A stretch of DNA of 28,797 nucleotides from Saccoglossus kowalevskii (lineage: Eukaryota; Hemichordata; Enteropneusta; Harrimaniidae). The DNA lies in the NCBI RefSeq assembly GCF_000003605.2, contig NW_003143300.1, positions 91,737 to 120,533 of the forward strand, given 5' to 3'. Shown piece after piece: positions 18,421 to 28,297 of the stretch. The stretch's first letter is position 1; the number at the start of each line of letters is the position of its first letter. Both the position numbers and the translations under genes were made by a program. Below the pieces are notes generated by a model. That model did not search any database and was not told the DNA's origin. It saw nothing but the letters and a program-made list of their open reading frames with translations.

Positions 18421-19066
18421 CAGCAAGTCTCAGAAGTATTGGGGCAGCCAATTTGCAAACTCGCTAGCGAATTGGCTAACTGCTTGGGTTTTGACTAAAC
18501 AGTTGGCTTTCGAATCTCGCTGGGGCTGACAAGTGGTCGCGTCCACTCTGGGCGAGCCTATATTGCATTAGGGGACATGGACTGCTTTTACGTACGTAGC
18601 CAGGTACATGTTTGGATTCCCCTGAATGATTTTCTTTGCAAGGCGTAATAATGTATAAGTAGTTTTCCTGGTAAGTCTGAGAATAGCCACAGTCAGCTGA
18701 CGTACAAGTAATAATATGATAAGCGATTAATCCGACATTTACTATATATATGGGGGTAGATATCTTGAACACTGATTGAAACTAAATAAAGAGACAAGTT
18801 GAGAAACAGATTCCTACAAAACGATTCGTTGGGGTAACAATAAGCCAATCGCTAATAAAATTCAACATCACTTCATTACACGAAGAACACTTTCCCTGGT
18901 ATATTTGAAAGCGAAATCGCCATTCAACTGTAAGGCTAGCTTCTAAAGTATGACGACCGTCGCTACCAGGGATTCGAAAGTCAATCGTTTAGTCAAAACC
19001 AAAGCAGTTAGCCAATTTGCAAGTGAGTTTGCAAATTGGCTGCCCCAATATTTCTGAGACTTGCTG
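18421..19066. mobile_element. Tc1/mariner-type MITE, 646 bp, with TA target duplication
   Basis: The ends are inverted copies: CAGCAAGTCTCAGAAGTATT from 18421 and AATATTTCTGAGACTTGCTG to 19066, each flanked by TA (18419-18420, 19067-19068). The arms match for about 100 bp with a handful of changes, through AGCCAATTTGCAAACTC and GGTTTTGACTAAAC to CTTTCGAATC. The inner part has no transposase frame. CAG-starting inverted ends with AGTATTGGGGC and a TA duplication fit Tc1/mariner-derived non-autonomous elements. Confidence 0.8.
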
Positions 19067-19068
19067 TA

Positions 19069-20054
19069 ACACCCATCTAAATCCTCATTTCAAACAAACA
19101 TTATCAACTCAAAGAACATCTATCAAAAACAATTTATAAATCCTTCTAAAAAATCTACCACAGTGCACATGTATGAACCCATTTGGTTGTGTTCATCCTA
19201 AGTATATACCTTTGTTAAAGAACCTTATCAAGCATATTGTGAGTATTTTCAGACATGTGGCCAAGAATACAACAGAAATTAGAAGTTATATTGGTAAAGG
19301 CTCATGTCTTGCACACACATAGGAAGACAGTCTGTATTTGTTTGATATTGAAATCTAATATCTATTTGCTTTATTACATTTAATCTTGAAAATTATGTTC
19401 GTCTAGGTAATTTTCTCACAGTGAATAGTCTTGAAATATAAACTACTACTGCAGTGGACAATGTGCCATATTAATGTGGGATGGGATGTAAGTGTATCAA
19501 ATCAAAGATTGAGGCTAATGCACTTAATCAGTCTAAGCCTATTTATGATATTCTTGTGGTCTTTATACAATGTTTTCGAAAAGCACTGAAGAATGATTGA
19601 AAGCATCACTCATTTACTTTGCAATTTTTCACTAAAACTATACTTCTGAATTGGGAATAGTAAAACATCTGTGTCATAGATGGTTTTGACACACAATAAT
19701 GACATGCATTGCAGAATTCAATATGGCCAACTGATAGGCATGTTTAAATATGAATGCTTCAGGTAGTGTTTTTTTAATACATCTATTTATCAACATGCAC
19801 ATGCAGTAATCAATCTTGTACCAACGAGGATGTGAATACCAACTGACTGATCATCCTATGGATTCACAGTAGTAACTTGTATGAACCTAGGGAATCATAG
19901 GCCAGTCTAGTCCTTGTTCAATAAGCTATTCAGTAGAGCACATACAATATACAGCAGAAGAATGATTGAATATCTTGGTGCTAAATTAAACTCAGAGATG
20001 GATTTAATTCAAAAATTATCTGGCTAGTTCTCAAGATGTTTTAAACAAGCAGAC
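19069..20054. other. Intergenic stretch between NTPCR and PPP5C; nothing recognised
   Basis: AT-rich sequence between the MITE and the next dispersed element. No open frame of note, RNA gene or tandem repeat was seen. Confidence 0.6.
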
Positions 20055-20510
20055 GGTCGGCTGAGATAGCTCCGCTGTTAGCAATGCACATTTCAATTAA
20101 AGAACAGAAGATATCATTAGAAAATGAACAATATGTATAGTATCAAAGCAATGGGACTTGCTGTTTTCAACAAGCAGTCAAAATATAATTTTTTACCAAA
20201 AATGAAAAAAAATATTCATAAAAATATATCATTACAAAATGAACAAATCTGAGAGAAGTCCACATGTAATATCGAAGCAATTGGACTTGCGGTTTTTAAC
20301 AAGAAGTCGAAAATGACACTTTTTACCAAAAATGACAAAAATATTCACCAAAATTAGAGATTTGAAGATATCAACATGAAATGAACAAACCTAAGAGAGG
20401 TCTACCCAAGGTACATATACACCAAGTATCAAAGCATCCAGGCTAGTAGTTTTCAAGAAGAAGTCGAAAAAATAAAACACGGACAAAGTCGGCAGCAGAG
20501 CTAAAAAAAA
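20055..20510. mobile_element. Near-complete copy of the 157-bp-unit dispersed element
   Basis: The left end GGCTGAGATAGCTCCGCTG matches that at 7083. Two to three diverged monomers follow (ACAAGCAGTCAAAATATAA, ACAAGAAGTCGAAAATGAC, AGAAGAAGTCGAAAAAATA). The right end, CGGACAAAGTCGGCAGCAGA then GCTAAAAAAAA, matches the hairpin end at about 870-898. It spans about 455 bp and is non-coding, lying beyond the PPP5C 3' end. Confidence 0.7.
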
Positions 20511-20520
20511 TGGTGAAATT

Positions 20521-20526
20521 TTTATT
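20521..20526 (-). terminator. Candidate PPP5C poly(A) signal AATAAA
   Basis: Read on the minus strand this is AATAAA, about 317 bp after the PPP5C stop and just short of the dispersed repeat at 20055-20510. It is the first canonical hexamer noticed downstream of the stop. Confidence 0.4.
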
Positions 20527-20842
20527 TTAGTAGAAACTTGAAATAAATGCATCAATATGTCCGAATTAAATCTGTTCCAGAATGGTGTTGATGTATGTGA
20601 AATTTGAATGTGATCAGTACAAGGCATGTCAGAGATACAGGTGGATGGACAGACACACATGTGAAACTACAAGTCCCTGTTTTTGAACAGGCATACTGAA
20701 ACAATTATTTTGAAGAAGGGGACCAAATTACGTAGTTGTTGCAGCATTTTGAGTTTAAAAAAAATCGTACATCTCTTGAGCTAATGAAGTAGTATGTCTT
20801 CCAACCATGGAGAAGCTTGTTTCAGTCAAATCTACTGAAAGC

Positions 20843-20899
20843 TTACATAAAACCAAATAATGAGCTTGCATATGCCATTGGTCTAACATTTGGATGAGG
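20843..20899 (-). CDS. PPP5C: PPP5C terminal coding exon
   Basis: The acceptor TTATTCACAG precedes CCTCATCCAAATG. It encodes [18 protein letters not shown] and TAA. The PHPNVKPMAYA motif is specific to the PP5 C terminus. It was located by family homology because it is too short to stand out as an ORF. Confidence 0.93.
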   Translation of the reverse strand, partial: PHPNVRPMAYASSLFGFM

Positions 20900-23800
20900 C
20901 TGTGAATAAAAACAAAACAATATTATAGTTATTAAGCTTATCAGAGTCGGGTTACAGATAAAACTTGGTTTATTGAGGTGACTCAAATGTACTCAATAAG
21001 AAATGCTAGGATGCACTTGGTCTTGATGACCATTTAGTGCCTGGTCATATGAATAGAACAACCTGACAAGTGTAACCATGCTTGTTAAAAGATATGATCT
21101 GTGTCAAGCAAAATCATATTCTATTTCACACCATGGCTCAAATTGCTTTAAGATGCCTCAGAATACAGCAACACATCTGATCTGCATTCTATGGTACTCA
21201 CCAACTCAAGACATTTTTATTGAAAGTAGTAGAGTGCAGTAAATGAGTAGCCTTGTGTTCATTATACAGTTATCAAAATGATGGTCAATGCTCCCAGGTG
21301 ATAATGTGCTTTGATTCTGGCCTACACATTGTATTATTACGCAAATTACCATACATGACATGACTTATTATAACCATAACAATGCTTCAATCATTTTCAT
21401 AATTTCATGCAGTAATAGAGCAATTAATTCCAATACATATAATTATTTTCCACTATATAGATACATTTTACGTTCATTCTGCCTGTAAAAAGATTTAAAA
21501 TGAAATATACTCACCACAGCATCATATGTTGTAAATTTGGGTTTTAAATCTGATGTCATAGTGATAAACGCACCTTTGTTCCCCATCTGGTCACTATAAA
21601 AGTGTACAAAGTGTAAAGGTTTTTATTACAGTACATTTATCATGAGTAACAGTGACATAAAGCCATGTAATATTTTGTCATATTACACCCCTGTTGACCT
21701 CACTAGCCACCTCCTGAAATGCTGAAACAGCTAATATGATCAAACTGAATGTTCTCATGCATTCACCCTTCTCTAATTTTTCAACACATTGAATTTGTTT
21801 TCTTCACTTCGCAATCTGGGTTAGAAATTGTAAGCAAACGGCTGAACATTTAAGTAAAAAGTACTTCTGTTTTAACCTACTGAGATACAATGAGAAACTA
21901 TTTTCACAGGGACCTTAAACAGTGGTCACAGGTGTCATGTACAGGTACTATGATTTAATTTGTTACTGTTCTGGCATGGAACAAAGCCTCCGAGATAGCA
22001 AGATACCTAATACATTGTGATTTTCATAATTGAGGCTTACCAGTAATTAGGTGCTGAAAAGACTGTTATACATTTGCCATCATGTGCCAGTTCATAGCCG
22101 TCTGATTTCACTTCATGGCTGCGAACTATGTAGTTTAAATTGTTAAGATCTAAAAATTTCTTTGTGACATCGGGACCAAACATGACACCCACACCTCTTT
22201 TACTTGGTGCTCTACCCCACTGAGGTTGTGGGTCTGACCACAGAAGCTCGCACATAATTCCTATAAGAATAAAATATAGGGAAATATACACAATGAGAAA
22301 CACTTGTATGTGCGAGATTGTCCATTCTAAAAGTTTACAAACAATCATAAAAGTTAGAGACCTTGATAGTCCTTGTTAAAAATTTCAAACCTTAATGTTT
22401 GATATGTTGTTTCTATACAAATTTTGACAGCTGACCACTGGACTTGAAATGTTGGAAAGACGCACACTAACTTGGATATGTTAACAAAACATTAGTAGGC
22501 ATAGAAGTAAAATGCAATGTACTACCTAAAACGACCATAGTGTCAAAATAGCTTTGCTGCCTTAGTAGATTGTATTCCTGTGGATATCCATGTATGTATG
22601 GGGGTCTAAAAACTAACTCTGCGACGCGATTGTGCGACTCGCTGAAAGTCGATTATTGCACTCTGCGACAGGATCGCAGTGTCACTCTGCGAAGAGCACG
22701 ATTCCTATTGGTTGGTGGGTCGAACAGCGCGAATCCCAATGGTTGATGTTCACCGCATGCCATGGTAAAAATGGTACGCTAAAAAAAAGTGTGTAAACAC
22801 TATGTACCGCCGACATGCCGCACTGGTGATCGGCAAGCACATGGAAGACAAATTGTGGGACCAAACAAACGACACATGGTTTACGGTGATTAAACACATC
22901 ACACTGCTGGCTAGAAAAGTTAAATAGTGTAACATGCACGTTGGTGTTGACTGCCTATTTACGGTGTAACGTTATTGCCATCTTGGAGTTGTAAGGTTTC
23001 GTCCCGACGACTATGCTCATTAGCACAGGCGGCAGCTTCAAAGCGAGTAGAACGCGAAGTACTTTTCACGCGTTCTGCAACGAATGTTGTACGTCTGCAT
23101 CAAGGAAAATAATTTGCATGCAGTGAAAAAAAATCATTCACAATGTGCAACGTTTTGCCATGACAGCAGTTGTTTGCAATCGTCTGCTTTCGTTTAGATC
23201 ATAACTGGACTCCAAACTTGTGGCTTACGGTCGATTAGCTGGTATTTTAACCATCAGAAATGAAATACTTTGTAACAGTTGTGAAAAGTAAACAAAAACG
23301 ACGTTGCTTTGTGGTATGAATGTAATTATTTTTGTATCATAATTTTCGAAGTCAGTATTACTGAAAATTATGGTTTATTTTTTTAAATGAACGCCAAATT
23401 TTGGTGGTCCATATTGATCTTAATGTAGCGGGAAGGGAAATTTTCTTTTTTTTCTTGATTTTTAAATAATTGATAAAACGGTTACTTTGTACCTTGATTC
23501 ATCATCCCAGCTTTTCAAAATTTCGGAAAGATCAGTGCTCAAACGCTAACACTACTACCGTTTCGTTAATATTTGCATAATGTTTATAACATGTATTGTA
23601 TACTACCGGTAATACTCTGTTGTTGACGATTCTGATAGAACGGGTGACAAGCTTCCTGTCGCAAACAAGGCATATTAATCTAACGTCCATTGTCAGCATT
23701 ATTATCAGTCAAGACTTCGTCTGAGAAATTGTTTTATTTTCTAAGTCTATATTCTATTTTAATAACACCATCTTACTAACGCAATGACGATAAAAAGCAA

Positions 23801-26800
23801 GAACGGACAGACGAGGCAAAGAAAAATCTGCAACTCAGGGTCATATTTACTAATTTAGACTTGCCTGCAGCCTGTTGTGATTCCGATGAAAAATTACAGG
23901 ACTTTCGCGTTCACCCCTCGTTTACGCAATTTATATTTATTTCTCAATTTTTCATTGGAATCGCAACAGATTGCAAGCACGTATAGGTCATATTATGACC
24001 AACCTCGCGAGTGGTTCGAAGGGAACGATTAGGCTGAAATATTTGCATCAACTACTTAACCGATGACGACACCGATACGTGAGACCGTTGAGGGCCGGTG
24101 ATCAGACGAGGAAGTGAGTACAGGAAATCTGTTGCTGGTCGACATCGGCCAAATAAACAAAGCCATCGTTTCCGTTTATGCACCCATCTAATTTTCCGTT
24201 GACACTGCCATTTTAGTTTTCTATCTTCAGCAGTTGTTTCAATCCATTCACACAGCTTTACGTTACGTTTTTTCTCTCTTAATATTCTTAATAAAATGAT
24301 ATTGATTGCCTAGAAACAGTTTGATCCGCTATACGCTTTATTTAAGAATTCAAAGTGATGAATATAGTCATAATAAATTATACTTGCTAATGACAAAAAA
24401 AGGTGAAAACTGGTGAACCTGATGAAACGTACTTCGCGCTCTACTCGCTTTAAAGCTGCCGCCTATGCTAATGAGCATAGTTGCGAACGAAGCCTTACAA
24501 CTTCAAGATGGCGTTAATGTTACCAGCTCCCTGATGTTACACTGTAATAAGGCAGCCAACACCAACGTGCATGTGTTTTGTAACCCCTCTCATCCCCTCC
24601 GGGGGATGTTATATATGTTAATAAATCAATGTTAAATACTTGCTGATTACTGAACCGTGCGGCATGTCGTCGGTAAATACTAGTTTACCATAGTTCGCGA
24701 GCAGTCGGCGAAATAACCATTTAAAACTGAACATTTCTATAAGACATGCTGTGTACCCTTACATCGACCGACCATTGGGATTCACGCTGTTCGACTCACC
24801 AACCAATAGGAATCGTGATCTTCGCAGAGTGACACTGTGATCCTTTCGCAGAGTGCAATAATCGACATTCGGCGAGTCGCACAATCGCGCCGCAGAGTTA
24901 GTTTTTAGACCCCCATACATACCTCGGATATCTAAAAGTTAGTATATGCCATATCACAACCATAGCCATATTTATGGTTGTTGCAATCATTATATATTTC
25001 TAGGTTTACAGAAATGTAGGTACCTACATATCAAGTATCAGAGCAATTGGGCTGGTATTTTTCAAAAAGAAGTCGAAACTACATTATTTTACCAAAAATT
25101 GCATTTACTGTAACCAGTAAATTAAAACATGATTTATTTTGACTTCAGACATACCTTTATCATTTATGCAAGTGAATGTGCTACTAATACAGAAAATTAT
25201 GATAATTGCAATTCATAATAATACAATTAAAAGTGTTGACCTAAATCATGGAATTCAGGACATTAAATTGGCAAAACTGACTACTAGTGTTATCCAAACT
25301 TAGTTGTCCATATCCTGTACACAGTGCATCATTTAGTAAGAATAAATTGTCATAATCACCTGATTCTGGTGGTTGTCTATTCCTTTCTATTTTTCTTATA
25401 TCATCCAATGTGACATCATCGCGGCTAAACAGACCACCATGCATTATCTGAAATATCAGACAATGTTTATACAACTATGTGCCTCAATCTTTGCCAGAAC
25501 CAAAGTACCAATCTCATTGAAGAGATACAGTAGTAGAAAATATTTTGAGATAGTGTGAAGTGATTTTTCATTTATTTAGGAAGTACTTGGCACTATACCT
25601 GGAGGTGTTAACAGAATAAACATAACAATACTTTTGAATTAACAGTACATGTAATTACCAGTAGTCAAAATCTACTGATGTTAATGTTAAAAATGGAAGC
25701 AAAAATGTAATTGTATCTCCTATACTAGTGCAAAACAAATCCTGGCTGACATAATTACATGTAAGAGATGACAGTGAAACTTCACTAAGGCAGTACAACA
25801 CAAACACAGTTGGTGTTACTCAAAATTGCACATTACAATTCAAAGCCTTGTTCTGGTCACAAACTACCACACTGTTTGAGAGTGCATAAATTTGCCTACA
25901 CACATTTGTATTTTGTAAACAATGAAAAATAGTTTTTGGTTTGGCTTTATTCATGCATGTGGAAAGATTATAAATGTCAAATTACAGTTATGGGCATGAT
26001 ACAGCTCCCTCTAGTGGCAGCTGGTAGAAACATGGCCTTTGACAGTCAGTAACCAAGCACACGATAACTTGGTAGACTACATAATATTTTGTTGGTAGAA
26101 ACACTGCCTTTGACAGTCAGTAACCAAGCACACGATAACTTGGTAGACTACATAATATTTTGTTGGTAGAAACACTGCGTTTGACAGTTAGTAACCAAGC
26201 ACACGATTACTTGGTAGACTACATAATATTTTGTTGGTAGAAACACTGCCTATGACAGTCAATAACCAAGCACACGATAACTTGGTAGACTACATAATAT
26301 TTTGTTGGTAGAAACACTGCCTATGACAGTCAGTAACCAAGCACACGATTACTTGGTAGACTACATAATATTTTGTTGGTAGAAACACTGCTTATGACAG
26401 TCAATAACCAAGCACACGATAACTTGGTAGACTACATAATATTTTGTTGGTAGAAACACTGCCTATGACAGTCAATAACCAAGCACACGATTACTTGGTA
26501 GAAACACTGCCTATGACAGTCAGTAACCAAGCACACAATTACTTGGTAGACTACATAATATTTTGTTGGTAGAAACACTGCCTATGACAGTCAGTAACCA
26601 AGCACACAATTACTTGGTAGACTACATAATATTTTGTTGGTAGAAACACTGCCTATGACAGTCAGTAACCAAGCACACAATTACTTGGTAGACTACATAA
26701 TATTTTGTTGGTAGAAACACTGCCTATGACAGTCAGTAACCAAGCACACGATAACTTGGTAGACTACGTAATATTTTGTTGGTAGAAACACTGCCTATGA

Positions 26801-28198
26801 CAGTTAATAACCAAGCACACAATAACTTGGTAGACTACATAATATTTTGTTGGTAGAAACACTGCCTATGACAGTCAGTAACCAAGCACACGATAACTTG
26901 GTAGACTACATAATATTTTGTTGGTAGAAACACTGCCTATGACAGTCAGTAACCAAGCACACAATAACTTGGTAGACTACATAATATTTTGTTGGTAGAA
27001 ACACTGCCTATGACAGTCAGTAACCAAGCACACGATAACTTGGTAGACTACGTAATATTTTGTTGGTAGAAACACTGCCTATGACAGTTAATAACCAAGC
27101 ACACAATAACTTGGTAGACTACATAATATTTTGTTGGTAGAAACACTGCCTATGACAGTCAGTAACCAAGCACACAATAACTTGGTAGACTACATAATAT
27201 TTTGTAACTTACAAGACCTTAACGCATCACAGGCAGACATTATTGATAATCACAACCAATTTAACATATGTGTGAGAATGATTTGGTGGCAATACTCACC
27301 AGTATCCTATTATTGATACAGTGTGCTAAAGGTAACCAGTTATAAACTTCTGTAAAAAGATCTGCCATCTGGGATGTATATTTTGCTTTAACTTCACCAA
27401 AGAAACCGTACATTTGATTCATTGTCTCACTCTCATGATTTCCTGATAAAAACAGCGAAAATTAACTTTATAAACCTGTACTGTATACTCTATAATTGCT
27501 ATGGAAACCTATTTGATATTAAACATTATTATACATCTGTCACCATAAGTTACAGCATGCCGTAAATTTGTAGTATTTTACAGGGTATTTTCATCCTACC
27601 GAATATGGAATGATTACACGCATAAGCGTCCTCTAATAATAAAAACAAACATGGCTGCCAACGGGGTTTGACCAGACTCCACACAAAGATTCTGTTCTAA
27701 ACTTTTTGTATTTCGGCATTCCCATGGTGTATCAAAGATACACGTATAAGGAAAAACGTATAATAATATGCGTGTTGGTGGATACTTCAGCTGTACTGTG
27801 TTCGTGCATACTTTGAGGTAATAACCTTATATTGATTACAATGTAATGCATATATTTACAGAAACACCTCACCGCCATGGCTACTTTGTGCATCCAATTT
27901 CATCCATTGTAAAAAATCAATGAGTTTATCAACACAAATCAGGCGCATGCATGTGTGACAGCAACTGTACTTTAAATAGTTTACAAGTTACTATCTACTA
28001 CTTTTTTTAAAGAACACAGAGTTAATTAAAAGTGGTTAATTTAGATGTCTAAGCTCTGGCTACTGTTATCGATGATACATGTTTGTACTTACCTCTGGAC
28101 ATGTGAAAGTGCTCTGGATATAGAAGTTTAAATCCAAACAATGTAAGTATACATTCTACTGAAAAAGAGCCCCTGTCCACAAAGTCACCGTTGAATAA
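20843..28198 (-). CDS. PPP5C: PPP5C, serine/threonine protein phosphatase 5 (5' partial; C-terminal six exons)
   Basis: Seen: six minus-strand exons, 28198-28093, 27442-27300, 25447-25360, 22260-22041, 21593-21515 and 20899-20843, join in frame into 230 residues and a TAA. Motifs in order are [15 protein letters not shown] and RGNHE (metal-binding Asp and Asn, catalytic His), then [52 protein letters not shown] and the C-terminal tail [18 protein letters not shown]. Known: PP5 is a PPP-family phosphatase with N-terminal TPRs that bind Hsp90, and its C-terminal helix helps autoinhibition. Human PP5 has 499 residues, and the visible part matches about the last 230. The GDxHG motif and TPR exons must lie right of the window. 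The RQPPESG segment, the PP5-type tail and the match along the whole length favour PP5 over PP1, PP2A or PPEF. Confidence 0.95.
21515..21593 (-). CDS. PPP5C: PPP5C exon encoding CDQMGNK
   Basis: The acceptor CTTTTATAG precedes TGACCAGATGGGG. It encodes [20 protein letters not shown] and FTTYDAV and ends before the donor GTGAGT, phase 0. Confidence 0.93.
22041..22260 (-). CDS. PPP5C: PPP5C exon encoding WSDPQPQ to FSAPNY
   Basis: The acceptor TTCTTATAG precedes GAATTATGTGC. It encodes [41 protein letters not shown] (metal His) and TVFSAPNY, then two bases of the next Cys codon before the donor GTAAGC. The ORF running past the donor, ending NYW, is read-through. Confidence 0.94.
22589..24925. 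mobile_element. 2.3-kb non-autonomous transposon with long terminal inverted repeats
   Basis: GTATGTATGGGGGTCTAAAA from 22592 recurs inverted, ending at 24923. The arms align in blocks for about 480 bp (22589-23068) and 503 bp (24423-24925). The outer 150 bp and inner 110 bp are well conserved; the middle is rearranged. Three CTCTGCGA sub-repeats sit in the left arm near 22617, 22660 and 22685, matched on the right. GGATATC flanks both sides (22582-22588, 24926-24932), a candidate 7-bp target duplication, though the motif contains a palindrome. The 1.35-kb core has no transposase frame. It sits in a PPP5C intron. Confidence 0.85.
25018..25105. mobile_element. Fragment of the 157-bp-unit dispersed element
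   Basis: GGTACCTACATATCAAGTAT, then CAGAGCAATTGGGCTGG and AAGAAGTCGAAACTAC with TTTTACCAAAAATTGCA match part of one monomer. It lies about 90 bp from the right end of the long-inverted-repeat transposon. Confidence 0.65.
25360..25447 (-). CDS. PPP5C: PPP5C exon encoding MHGGLF
   Basis: The acceptor CTGATATTTCAG precedes ATAATGCATGG. It encodes [20 protein letters not shown] then ERNRQPPES plus one base, with donor GTGATT. The MHGG His is a metal ligand in PPP enzymes. Confidence 0.94.
25448..26021. other. PPP5C intron, left of the 71-bp array
   Basis: No exon or RNA gene was recognised. The plus-strand open frame at 25373-25558 is antisense to the PPP5C MHGGLF exon. A CTCF-like motif lies at 26003-26020. 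Confidence 0.6.
26003..26020. promoter_or_regulatory. CTCF-like motif next to the 71-bp minisatellite
   Basis: AGCTCCCTCTAGTGGCAG fits the reverse CTCF consensus (GCGCCCCCTNGTGGC type) at most core positions. It ends two bases before the first array unit. Binding is inferred from the motif only. Confidence 0.35.
26022..27205. repeat. 71-bp minisatellite, 17 units, in a PPP5C intron
   Basis: GACAGT begins units at 26041, 26112, 26183, 26254, 26325, 26396, 26467, 26515, 26586, 26657, 26728, 26799, 26870, 26941, 27012, 27083 and 27154. The period is exactly 71 bp except for one 48-bp unit (26467) that lacks 23 bp. Units differ at a few positions (CAGTCAGT/CAGTCAAT/CAGTTAAT, CACGATAAC/CACGATTAC/CACAATAAC, ACATAAT/ACGTAAT). 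The open frame at 27131-27316 spans the array edge and is not a gene. Confidence 0.97.
27300..27442 (-). CDS. PPP5C: PPP5C exon encoding GNHE
   Basis: The acceptor TTTATCAG precedes GAAATCATGAGAG. It completes RGNHE (metal Asn, catalytic His), continues [18 protein letters not shown] to [14 protein letters not shown], and ends before the donor GTGAGT, phase 0. Vertebrate PP5 has YGFEGEV; Phe replaces that Glu here. Confidence 0.94.
27443..28092. other. PPP5C intron; nothing recognised
   Basis: Plain AT-rich intron between the GNHE and GDFVDRG exons, with no repeat or open frame of note. Confidence 0.6.
28093..28198 (-). CDS. PPP5C: PPP5C exon encoding GDFVDRG
   Basis: The acceptor TGTACTTTAG precedes TTATTCAACGG. 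It encodes [20 protein letters not shown] through [13 protein letters not shown] plus one base, then the donor GTAAGT. GDFVDRG is the second PPP signature, contributing a metal-bridging Asp and a phosphate-binding Arg. Confidence 0.94.
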
Positions 28199-28297
28199 CT
28201 AAAGTACAGTGCTGTTAAGAACAATGAATATGGATAAACACACCAGTAGTTGACTGCAGTGGCATTTCAGAACATACATGCATTACACAACCATCAG

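Noticed and set aside
18476-18772. Minus-strand open frame of 98 codons
   Set aside because: It starts and runs within the inverted-repeat MITE; the sequence is arm plus filler with no protein similarity.
22037-22348. 103-codon frame ending FSAPNYW as a separate gene
   Set aside because: It is the PPP5C exon 22260-22041 with intron read-through at both ends; the Trp codon arises from reading past the GT donor.
22682-22939. Minus-strand open frames in the left arm of the transposon
   Set aside because: The frame is not kept in the matching right arm, and no transposase motif is visible.
26022-27205. Regular direct repeats that might suggest a CRISPR array
   Set aside because: Units are directly contiguous 71-bp repeats with no unique spacers, in an intron of an animal gene; this is a minisatellite.
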